Source: Candidatus Woesearchaeota archaeon
GTDB taxonomy: Archaea > Nanobdellota > Nanobdellia > UBA10117 > WJKY01
Assembly (NCBI GenBank): GCA_014728835.1
Contig: WJKY01000086.1
Coordinates: forward strand, 1 to 6,701
Length of the DNA: 6,701 nucleotides
Direction: 5' to 3'
Shown here piece after piece: positions 1 to 4,134 of this stretch; within the stretch, counting starts at the first letter, position 1, and each line of letters opens with the position of its first letter. Under the pieces are notes generated by a model that worked only from the letters and a program-made list of their open reading frames with translations, was not told where the DNA came from and searched no databases. A program made the translations under genes and the position numbers.

Positions 1-1
1 C

Positions 2-106
2 AACTATGTTTATGAATCTGGTGCCTTGGATGTATTAGAAGAATTAATGTTCAACTTCGGCATCGACCTGAGCAACAAGGAAGGGGCAGAAGATGAAACG
101 GCTTGA
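2..106 (+). CDS. 3' end of a small hypothetical protein (5' truncated by window edge)
   Basis: An open frame enters from the left edge and gives 34 residues ending NKEGAEDETA before TGA. I do not recognise it. The visible part is probably helical and acidic (ALDVLEELMFNFGIDL), with no cysteine. Its last residues are the acidic tail shared by most genes down to 2519, and the DNA for that tail contains the Shine-Dalgarno and ATG of the next small frame at 93, so the two overlap by 14 bases. That shared tail in the correct frame is the main reason to accept it as coding. Nothing can be said about the missing N-terminus or the function. Confidence 0.55.
   Translation, partial: NYVYESGALDVLEELMFNFGIDLSNKEGAEDETA
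81..101 (+). repeat. Gene-junction repeat, copy 1
   Basis: Encodes GAEDET of the upstream tail and carries the ribosome site and ATG (93) of the next frame. GCAGAAGATGAAACG at 86-100 is identical to 2502-2516. Confidence 0.6.
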
Positions 107-176
107 GCGAGAAATGACAACAACGATCACATGCTGTGCGCAGCGCGTGGGATGTCCGGACGCACAAGAGGATTAG
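93..176 (+). CDS. 27-residue mini-gene with cassette head and tail
   Basis: ATG at 93 follows GGGGCAGAAG and opens a 27-residue frame that begins MKRL and ends GCPDAQED. The first 15 bases of the junction (86-100) are identical to 2502-2516, and the MKRL start is shared with the gene at 1583. The end is the common acidic tail, and its DNA (AAGAGGA) is the only visible ribosome site for the gene at 183. Between head and tail there are only about 15 residues, with two adjacent cysteines and a third near the end. It may be a real micro-protein, a coupling leader for the next gene, or the remnant of a cassette that lost its middle. No function is assigned. Confidence 0.4.
   Translation: MKRLEREMTTTITCCAQRVGCPDAQED
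156..173 (+). repeat. Gene-junction repeat, copy 2
   Basis: CCGGACGCACAAGAGGAT encodes PDAQED, the end of the mini-gene. AAGAGGA serves the ATG at 183. The GACGCACAAG core recurs in copies 3 and 6. Confidence 0.6.
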
Positions 177-182
177 TGATAG

Positions 183-401
183 ATGAAAAAGTTACAGATA
201 GATGACTACGTTGATTATCATTCAATCATCGGTGGTCCTGTAACGAGTACAGGGCATCGAATACAATGCATAAAAAGAACACCTAACATCTATGGCACAG
301 GTGTTGCTTGGGTCACAGGGAAAAGCGGTTGTGTCTCGTTGGATGCTTTATCTTTACCCGACGCAGGGGAACAGGGCGCAGACGCACAAGAGGAGGAGTA
401 A
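183..401 (+). CDS. Small hypothetical protein with LPDA acidic tail
   Basis: A 72-residue protein that I do not recognise. ATG at 183 lies 10 bases after AAGAGGA (166-172). The body looks like a small beta-rich domain (GHRIQCI, GTGVAWVTG, GCVSLDAL), followed from residue 58 by LPDAGEQGADAQEEE. That tail is almost the same as the one at residue 54 of the protein encoded at 1788, and the two proteins have similar size, a similar start (MKKLQ / MKLQV) and LPDA at the same relative place. They may therefore be distant paralogs, although the middle parts do not align well by eye. The last codons (GAGGAGGAG, 390-398) form a strong ribosome site for the gene at 403. Confidence 0.65.
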   Translation: MKKLQIDDYVDYHSIIGGPVTSTGHRIQCIKRTPNIYGTGVAWVTGKSGCVSLDALSLPDAGEQGADAQEEE

Positions 402-405
402 AATG
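354..405 (+). repeat. Gene-junction repeat, copy 3 (long form)
   Basis: Encodes LPDAGEQGADAQEEE and then the ATG at 403. The GACGCA unit occurs twice within it. The copy at 1947-1988 is the same apart from a three-base gap and a few substitutions. Confidence 0.65.
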
Positions 406-573
406 CATAAATACAGAATGTTCTTTGCAGCAATGGGGCTTGATGTTGATGAAACTTTAGAATTTCTGCTGTCCAAAGATGGCAATCCTACCGAAGAGGC
501 AACGGCAGAGTTTTTGGCTGATAAATTGCATCCCGATAACCCACAGGACGCAGAGGAAGGAGAGGGCGAATAG
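403..573 (+). CDS. Small acidic helical hypothetical protein
   Basis: A 56-residue protein, not recognised. ATG at 403 sits just after GAGGAGGAGTAA, a near-ideal Shine-Dalgarno contributed by the tail of the preceding gene; the start further upstream in the same frame (292) would overlap that gene by more than 100 bases and has no comparable site. The sequence is mainly helical and acidic (DVDETLEFLLSKDG, EEATAEFLADKLHPD), has no cysteine and no membrane segment, and is probably cytoplasmic. It ends QDAEEGEGE, a variant of the common tail, whose DNA supplies AAGGAG/GAGGG for the next gene. The stop TAG directly abuts the ATG at 574, so translation is probably coupled. Confidence 0.6.
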   Translation: MHKYRMFFAAMGLDVDETLEFLLSKDGNPTEEATAEFLADKLHPDNPQDAEEGEGE

Positions 574-576
574 ATG
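547..576 (+). repeat. Gene-junction repeat, copy 4
   Basis: Starts GACGCAGAGG, encodes DAEEGEGE, then TAG and the ATG at 574. It is more diverged than the others but has the same order: GACGC, purine-rich ribosome site, start codon. Confidence 0.5.
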
Positions 577-843
577 GGAAGGGGCAAAATTTTTCAGGAT
601 GATTGGACGACAGATGTCAACGACAATGGTGAGCCACGTCCTGATATTGCCGTTTGTGTTTGTGGTTGGCGCGGATCGGTCAAAGATTGCGAAAAGGCAC
701 AAGAGGGAAATTGGGAACATGGATATTATATAATACATCTTTGTCCGAGGTGCGAAGACGGTGGAGACATTATCGACTATGATATGACACCACAAAGGGA
801 ACAGGAATGGTGGAAGTGGCACAACGCACAAGGGGAGGAGTGA
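574..843 (+). CDS. Small putative zinc-ribbon protein
   Basis: An 89-residue protein starting at the base after the previous stop. Cysteines lie at 28 and 30 (CVCGW), 39, and 57/60 (CPRCEDGG), and His49 and His55 could also take part in metal binding. This is the usual look of a zinc ribbon, although CxC replaces the first CxxC. The stretch CGWRGSVKDCEKA (30-42) resembles CGWVASVQDYKDA in the next gene's protein, so the two may share a fold or be diverged paralogs. The C-terminus has a Trp-rich helix (QEWWKWHNAQ) that runs into the tail NAQGEE, where AGGGGAGGAG is the ribosome site for 846. The role is unknown; nucleic-acid or protein binding is typical of such phage zinc ribbons. Confidence 0.7.
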   Translation: MGRGKIFQDDWTTDVNDNGEPRPDIAVCVCGWRGSVKDCEKAQEGNWEHGYYIIHLCPRCEDGGDIIDYDMTPQREQEWWKWHNAQGEE

Positions 844-848
844 CAATG
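823..848 (+). repeat. Gene-junction repeat, copy 5
   Basis: AACGCACAAGGGGAGGAG encodes NAQGEE and is followed by TGA, then the ATG at 846. It shares CGCACAAGGGG with copy 6. Confidence 0.6.
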
Positions 849-1169
849 ACGTATGATGAATGGGAAAAGATGGGTGAACGATTATACGGCAAAGATAAAA
901 TGAAATGGAAATTTAGATGTCCTTCATGTGGATGGGTTGCCAGTGTGCAGGATTATAAGGATGCTGGTGCACCTGATGGTGTTATTGGTTTCTCCTGCAT
1001 AGGCCGATATATGGGTCCTGTTGCTAGAGATGCTTTTTCCGAGACGGGCATTGGACCATGCAATTACGCGGGTGGAGGTCTTATTGGTCTTAATCCTGTA
1101 GATGTGGAGGGTGTGCCTTATTTCCAATTTGCAGACGCACAAGGGGGCGAAGATGAACAAAAAATATGA
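846..1169 (+). CDS. VVA0879 family protein (small phage zinc-ribbon protein)
   Basis: A 107-residue protein whose whole pattern matches what I remember as the VVA0879 family, a small family found in phages and prophages of unknown function. Visible marks in order are MTYDEWEKMGERLYG (1-15), a zinc CPSCGW at 25-30, SVQDYKDAGAPDG (33-45), FSCIGR around C51, GPCNYAGGGLI around C72, LNPV (82-85), and the terminal YFQFA (92-96). C25, C28, C51 and C72 are likely zinc ligands. ATG at 846 follows AGGGGAGGAG with a 5-base spacing. After FA the protein carries the local tail DAQGGEDEQKI, which appears to be an addition to the family domain and overlaps the start of the next gene by 17 bases. Confidence 0.8.
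   Translation: MTYDEWEKMGERLYGKDKMKWKFRCPSCGWVASVQDYKDAGAPDGVIGFSCIGRYMGPVARDAFSETGIGPCNYAGGGLIGLNPVDVEGVPYFQFADAQGGEDEQKI
1131..1155 (+). repeat. Gene-junction repeat, copy 6
   Basis: GCAGACGCACAAGGGGGCGA plus AGATG encodes ADAQGGED and contains the ATG at 1153. The 19 bases ACAAGGGGGCGAAGATGAA are exact at 1569-1587 in copy 7. Confidence 0.7.
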
Positions 1170-1599
1170 ATTATTAAAAAATGATACCGTACGAGTGTCC
1201 GGCAAAACGCTGTATAGAATGAAGCTATTGCGCGATATTGGCCCGTTTACTGCGGGTAATCTGGGCGCATATATTGAGTCAGAAGATAATCTTGATCATG
1301 CCGGAAATGCGTGGGTGTACGGGGATGCGTGGAAGCGCCCACCGCTGTACATACAAGGCCCTGTATACGCGCTTACTGTCAGTACTGCTGAAAAAGTGTC
1401 GATAGGATGTGAGTGTCACACACTGCCCGACTGGGCGGATAAATTCAAGGCGTTATGCGAATATTATGGCATACCGGACAACCACAGGCCGGAATATTGG
1501 CGCATGTTAGCTTATGCTGAGATATGGATGAAGGCTGAAGGATTAATAAACGACAATGGCACGCGGTTACAAGGGGGCGAAGATGAAACGGCTGTATAA
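1153..1599 (+). CDS. Phage protein of the hexapeptide beta-helix type, shortened form
   Basis: A 148-residue protein. Residues 1-59 match the start of a widespread phage protein type: KKYEL and VSGKTLYRMKLLRD, then the conserved GNLGAYIESEDNLDHAGNAW and VYGDA. In longer relatives many NARVYGDA-like repeats follow and build a left-handed beta-helix. Here only about one turn is left before the C-terminal domain (around 80-125), marked by VSIGCECHTLPDW and a helical stretch ending YAEIW. Both ends of the family are therefore kept and the repeat stalk is nearly gone. The role of the family is not established as far as I know. ATG at 1153 follows AAGGGGGCGAAG inside the previous gene's tail. Its own tail (LQGGEDETAV) overlaps the next gene by 17 bases. 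Confidence 0.7.
   Translation: MNKKYELLKNDTVRVSGKTLYRMKLLRDIGPFTAGNLGAYIESEDNLDHAGNAWVYGDAWKRPPLYIQGPVYALTVSTAEKVSIGCECHTLPDWADKFKALCEYYGIPDNHRPEYWRMLAYAEIWMKAEGLINDNGTRLQGGEDETAV
1561..1591 (+). repeat. Gene-junction repeat, copy 7
   Basis: Encodes TRLQGGEDET and contains the ATG at 1583. The downstream half continues AACGG, as in copy 1, so copy 7 bridges the GGGGGCGAAG and GCAGAAG variants. Confidence 0.7.
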
Positions 1600-1786
1600 C
1601 GCCATCATGTCATCTCTGCGACCTGCGTCTGTATACAGTTGCAGGCATTGCGACTGCGGAACACTAAATTATGAGCGTACCCGTGTGATATGTCGCCATC
1701 CTGATCATCCAGACCCGTATCATGAGTGTTTGCCTGATGGACTCGATCCAGACTGCCCACTATCCGACGCGGGGGAGGAGGAGTAA
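1583..1786 (+). CDS. Small Cys/His-rich putative zinc protein
   Basis: A 67-residue protein with six cysteines (20, 23, 25, 37, 49, 58) and histidines at 22, 39, 42 and 47. CRHCDC followed by CRHPDHPDPYHEC and DCPL is a plausible metal-binding array. The DCPLSDA ending resembles the CPLPDA ending found on small phage proteins; I cannot name a family. ATG at 1583 follows AAGGGGGCGAAG, the same junction sequence as at 1141-1152, and starts MKRL. The tail DAGEEE, encoded by GGGGGAGGAGGAG, supplies the ribosome site for 1788. With its unusually high cysteine content it belongs to the group of small putative zinc proteins that dominates this operon. Confidence 0.65.
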   Translation: MKRLYNAIMSSLRPASVYSCRHCDCGTLNYERTRVICRHPDHPDPYHECLPDGLDPDCPLSDAGEEE

Positions 1787-1790
1787 GATG
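1764..1790 (+). repeat. Gene-junction repeat, copy 8
   Basis: CCGACGCGGGGGAGGAGGAG encodes DAGEEE and is followed by TAAG and the ATG at 1788. It corresponds to the two ends of the long form joined without the middle. Confidence 0.6.
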
Positions 1791-2036
1791 AAATTACAGG
1801 TAGAAAAGTTACCCAAAATAAAATCATGGGATTGCGATTATCCCGCTTTCCCCGCTGGCTATGTTGTACAATATCATGGCGCTGCACATCAGATAATAAA
1901 CTGTAGGGACAAGGGGCAGGGGCTTCGACTTGCTGCTATCACCCACTTACCCGACGCGGAACAGGGTGCAGAGGCACAAGGGGAGGGCGAACACGGGCCC
2001 TATGATTCAGGCCTAGAAGGCGAAAATGGGGGCTGA
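1788..2036 (+). CDS. Small hypothetical protein with extended LPDA acidic tail
   Basis: An 82-residue protein that I cannot assign. The body (to about residue 53) contains FPAGYVVQYHGAAHQI and a C-x-D turn, and looks like a small beta-barrel-like domain. From 54 it has LPDAEQGAEAQGEGE, close to the tail of the protein at 183, then about 13 further residues (HGPYDSGLEGENGG) that other tails lack. The DNA at 1947-1988 is close to that at 354-399, with only a three-base gap and a few changes. ATG at 1788 follows GGAGGAGGAGTAAG. The extra tail ends in a second purine-rich ribosome site (GAAGGCGAAA), as if one junction had been lengthened to reach the next start. Confidence 0.6.
   Translation: MKLQVEKLPKIKSWDCDYPAFPAGYVVQYHGAAHQIINCRDKGQGLRLAAITHLPDAEQGAEAQGEGEHGPYDSGLEGENGG
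1947..1990 (+). repeat. Gene-junction repeat, copy 9 (long form)
   Basis: Encodes LPDAEQGAEAQGEGE, near-identical to copy 3. It is not followed directly by a start: about 35 more coding bases separate it from the ATG at 2026, which uses a new ribosome site (GAAGGCGAAA). Confidence 0.6.
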
Positions 2037-2244
2037 TATGCCAGACAAAGAAATAGATCGGTTACTAAGCACACTAAGGACATCGAGCTATCCTAATGTT
2101 ACGCTATACTTGATATGGCATTACCTGAACAAAAATGAAATTGATTTGGCCGTGGGTGAATACTGTCATGATGGTGATAAGCTTGGTAGCACAAAGAGGA
2201 AAATAGTTGAGGACGTTTTTAGAAAAAAAGGAATTACACCATGA
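2026..2244 (+). CDS. Small helical hypothetical protein
   Basis: A 72-residue protein, not recognised, likely helical (EIDRLLSTLR, LYLIWHYLNKNEIDLAVGEYC, KRKIVEDVFRKKG). It has one cysteine and no obvious membrane span. Two starts are possible: ATG at 2026 after GAAGGCGAAA, overlapping the previous gene by 11 bases, or ATG at 2038 (MPDKEID…) just after that gene's stop with GGGGG five bases upstream. I give the longer form, but the shorter is about equally likely. It is the first gene here without the acidic tail: it ends KKGITP, and its TGA overlaps the next ATG as ATGA. Confidence 0.55.
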   Translation: MGADMPDKEIDRLLSTLRTSSYPNVTLYLIWHYLNKNEIDLAVGEYCHDGDKLGSTKRKIVEDVFRKKGITP

Positions 2245-2519
2245 AAGTAAAAGGCATAATAGAGATGGACATCTATGAACATGACAGACGAATGTGTTTG
2301 GAGAGCTGCCATGGAGCATTCGAAGATTGCGATAATCTAAAAGTTTATAAGTATGCACGGGAAGATGGGATGAATTTGTATTTTCGTTGCCCCGCCTGCA
2401 TCGACGCGGAGTGGGAGGCGAGCAATTTGCTTGATCTGGAAGAATTGGAGCGAGCAAAGGCGACTGGGAATTTTGACGAGGTATGGAAGAAAAGGAACGA
2501 TGCAGAAGATGAAACGTAA
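2241..2519 (+). CDS. Small Cys-rich putative zinc protein
   Basis: A 92-residue protein with cysteines at 19, 23, 30, 50 and 53 plus His24. CLESCH and CPAC look like two halves of a zinc site separated by a short strand-rich stretch (NLYFR). A Leu/Glu-rich helix follows (EWEASNLLDLEELERA). ATG at 2241 overlaps the preceding TGA and has AAAGGAA seven bases upstream. The end is DAEDET, the same tail as at the left edge of the window. The fragment MCLESC resembles MCLPEC in the next protein, also placed shortly after IY…D residues, so these neighbours may be diverged duplicates. No family or function can be named. Confidence 0.65.
   Translation: MKVKGIIEMDIYEHDRRMCLESCHGAFEDCDNLKVYKYAREDGMNLYFRCPACIDAEWEASNLLDLEELERAKATGNFDEVWKKRNDAEDET
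2500..2516 (+). repeat. Gene-junction repeat, copy 10
   Basis: Encodes DAEDET of the upstream protein and contains ATG 2509. Fifteen bases (2502-2516) are identical to 86-100. It is the last copy; none is seen after this point. Confidence 0.6.
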
Positions 2520-2856
2520 AATATATACAGATATTGATACTGATGATAGTGGCAAAATGTGTTTGCCTGAATGTGATTTCTTTTTTGTATGTCACGGGGT
2601 GCATGATGTGCCTATGGAACGAACAAATCCAAAATGCATTAAATCGGAGGAGGAAGCATTAAGGGTAGAAAGTGAAGTTAAATCATCTTGTGATACCTGT
2701 ACATGGCGAGATAACAGAATGGACAGTCCGTGCACAGACGGATGTCCGGGGTATAGTGAAGATCCATGTCCTGTATGCGGGAAGTTCCCTTGCGTTCCTT
2801 TGCTGCATCCGCAGCTTAAAGATCTGAGAGAAGAATTTGCAAAAAACAAGAAGTGA
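2509..2856 (+). CDS. Cysteine-rich (11 Cys) putative zinc protein
   Basis: A 115-residue protein from ATG 2509, or 118 from the in-frame ATG at 2500. The 2509 start is preferred because GCAGAAGATGAAACG (2502-2516) is identical to the junction at 86-100, but 2500 has AAAGGAA close upstream and cannot be excluded. Cysteines at 18, 22, 28, 43, 61, 64, 75, 79, 87, 90 and 95 form pairs (CLPEC, CDTC, CTDGC, CPVC), enough for two or more zinc sites. The C-terminus is a basic helix (LKDLREEFAKNKK). CDTCTW is a form often seen in small phage zinc proteins. It lacks the acidic tail and is the last gene of the junction-repeat series. Confidence 0.65.
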   Translation: MKRKIYTDIDTDDSGKMCLPECDFFFVCHGVHDVPMERTNPKCIKSEEEALRVESEVKSSCDTCTWRDNRMDSPCTDGCPGYSEDPCPVCGKFPCVPLLHPQLKDLREEFAKNKK

Positions 2857-2904
2857 ATATGCCAGAAATATAAACATGGAGATCAAAATGAAAAGGAGAG
2901 AAAG

Positions 2905-3369
2905 ATGTCTGACCCAGAAACGAGAGAACAGATTATAGAAAAAATCAAAGAAGGCTGTGCATTAAAAACTGTGCTTCGCAAAGATAAGCCATGTCCTCAT
3001 TCCGGTTCCTCCAAGACGTGTGCAGATTGTTCATACGACTGGATGACTATCGCTTTGGAGGTGATAAAAGTTGCGAATTTTCGTCGGGCGTCCTATGAAA
3101 AAGAAATGGAGAAAGTAAAAGCTCTTTCCGAAAAGGTTGAGTACATCGAAGGAATAGTGAAAAACATATTCCTTCTGTTTGGTCGAATGGGAGAAGGGGT
3201 CACTGCTTTTCAGGATCTTTCTAAGCATGCGGAGCAGTATTTCTTCAAGAATGAAGAAGAAAAAACAAAAGAAGCTGACAACAAAGAGAAAGATAAAAAG
3301 GAAAAGAAGGAGAGGAAGAATGGCATTCAAGCTGGTGGTAAAAGTAAAAAGAGTAAAAAAAGGGGATAG
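2905..3369 (+). CDS. Coiled-coil protein with Cys/His site and Lys/Glu-rich tail
   Basis: A 154-residue protein with three parts: a short N-terminal region with C18, CPH (30-32) and CADC (39-42), which may bind one zinc; a long helical, probably coiled-coil middle (about 57-112, with KVKALSEKVEYIEGIVKNIFLLFG); and a charged tail from about 115 made almost only of Lys, Glu and Asp, ending GGKSKKSKKRG. ATG at 2905 has AAGGAG (2893-2898) six bases upstream, an independent ribosome site in a 48-base spacer. The basic end could contact nucleic acid, but this is inference. The tail is purine-rich DNA and overlaps the next gene by 50 bases, a rather long overlap. Confidence 0.65.
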   Translation: MSDPETREQIIEKIKEGCALKTVLRKDKPCPHSGSSKTCADCSYDWMTIALEVIKVANFRRASYEKEMEKVKALSEKVEYIEGIVKNIFLLFGRMGEGVTAFQDLSKHAEQYFFKNEEEKTKEADNKEKDKKEKKERKNGIQAGGKSKKSKKRG

Positions 3370-3583
3370 CGGGACGCGCCCTGTTGTAGTAGGCGGATAT
3401 ACAGGTGGAACATTTCCTTCGGATGGTTATGTTGTGTCAACAAACGAACCGGGGAACTCCCCTGCTTTTGTAAGGGACAGCGATCTTGAGAGAGCGAAAA
3501 AAACTTTTGAGAAAAAGAAAAAATCTGTTTCAATAGAAGCTGAATCATGGGGAAAAGGAGAAGAGGATGGACAATCAGAATAA
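3320..3583 (+). CDS. Small basic hypothetical protein
   Basis: An 87-residue protein, not recognised. ATG at 3320 has AGGAG (3308-3312) seven bases upstream, lying inside the Lys/Glu tail of the previous gene. The N-terminus is basic and strand-like (KLVVKVKRVKKGD), followed by a Gly/Pro/Ser-rich segment (VVVGGYTGGTFPSDGYVV), a charged helix (DLERAKKTFEKKKK) and an acidic end. An upstream in-frame start at 3179 would overlap the previous gene much further and has no good ribosome site. The short-strand plus turn pattern could be an SH3-like or OB-like small barrel, but there is no motif to support it. Confidence 0.5.
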   Translation: MAFKLVVKVKRVKKGDSGTRPVVVGGYTGGTFPSDGYVVSTNEPGNSPAFVRDSDLERAKKTFEKKKKSVSIEAESWGKGEEDGQSE

Positions 3584-3758
3584 TGAAGAAGTTGAAGTCT
3601 TCACCTGTACCAAATGTGGGGCCAAAGAGGTGTATCCCAAAGGCTATCTGACAGAACAGGCAAAAAACAATTTCAAATGTAAGGCATGCAGGGAACTTGT
3701 TGTGGAGAGGCAAGTTGACATCCGTAACAAGGGTGACAAAGAATTGCTTGTCGAGTAA
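3567..3758 (+). CDS. Small zinc-ribbon protein (CxxC…CxxC)
   Basis: A 63-residue protein with a clean four-cysteine zinc ribbon: C14 and C17 (CTKCGA) and C38 and C41 (CKAC), 20 residues apart, with YPKGYLT between them. Such single-ribbon proteins are common in phages and usually lack a proven function. ATG at 3567 has AAGGAG (3555-3560) six bases upstream and overlaps the end of the previous gene by 17 bases. After the second CxxC comes a charged stretch (ELVVERQVDIRNKGDKELL). Unlike the genes before 2520 it has no acidic repeat tail. Confidence 0.7.
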   Translation: MDNQNNEEVEVFTCTKCGAKEVYPKGYLTEQAKNNFKCKACRELVVERQVDIRNKGDKELLVE

Positions 3759-3786
3759 CAATAAGCAATAAATCGATTTCAGAAAA

Positions 3787-4134
3787 TTGAAAACCAAACG
3801 AACGAGAAAACGTCCGTGCAGGATTTGCGGTATAAACCTTAACAGGTGGGGTGAACGAAAAGGTGTTTGTCCTGATTGCGAGGACGAAAGGAAGTCCACC
3901 AGAATCCCATGTGCAGGTCGGTGCAAGAAATCCTATCCATTACGTCATATGGAATTAGTTTCTATCGATTTCAACCCAAGCAAGAAAGGTGGCAAAAGGA
4001 TAAAGCTGTACTACTGTATGAGCTGTGCATCAGCAGCTCGTGCAAGGGCTGCTACTATTAACGAAAGGCAGAACAGTATTCTTTTGACGGTTGAAAACAG
4101 ACGTAGGAGAACGGGCAGGAAGGAAAGAAAATGA
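3787..4134 (+). CDS. Basic protein with two putative zinc knuckles
   Basis: A 115-residue, strongly basic protein. The first zinc site is C11/C14 with C28/C31 (CRIC, CPDC); the second is C42/C46 with C77/C80 (CAGRC, CMSC), with a longer insert between its halves (SYPLRHMELVSIDFNPSKKGGKRIKLYY). The last 35 residues are rich in Arg and Lys (RRRRTGRKERK). This charge and two zinc sites suggest nucleic-acid binding, possibly a transcription regulator, but that is inference. The start is uncertain: the frame opens only after TAA at 3769, the best candidate is TTG at 3787, and no Shine-Dalgarno is visible before it. The stop overlaps the next ATG as ATGA. Confidence 0.6.
   Translation: MKTKRTRKRPCRICGINLNRWGERKGVCPDCEDERKSTRIPCAGRCKKSYPLRHMELVSIDFNPSKKGGKRIKLYYCMSCASAARARAATINERQNSILLTVENRRRRTGRKERK

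Noticed and set aside
2104..2604. 166-residue minus-strand frame
   Set aside because: Antisense to three small + strand genes with good ribosome sites; composition (Ser, Leu, Cys, His) is that of a shadow frame.
2876..2938. 20-residue frame in the spacer before 2905
   Set aside because: Very short, weak ribosome site, and overlaps the start of the next gene; more likely spacer.
3327..3926. 199-residue frame on the minus strand
   Set aside because: It is the reverse of Lys/Glu-rich coding DNA and zinc-ribbon genes, giving a Leu/Phe-rich product without recognisable motif. It has no supported ribosome site and covers four well-supported + strand genes.
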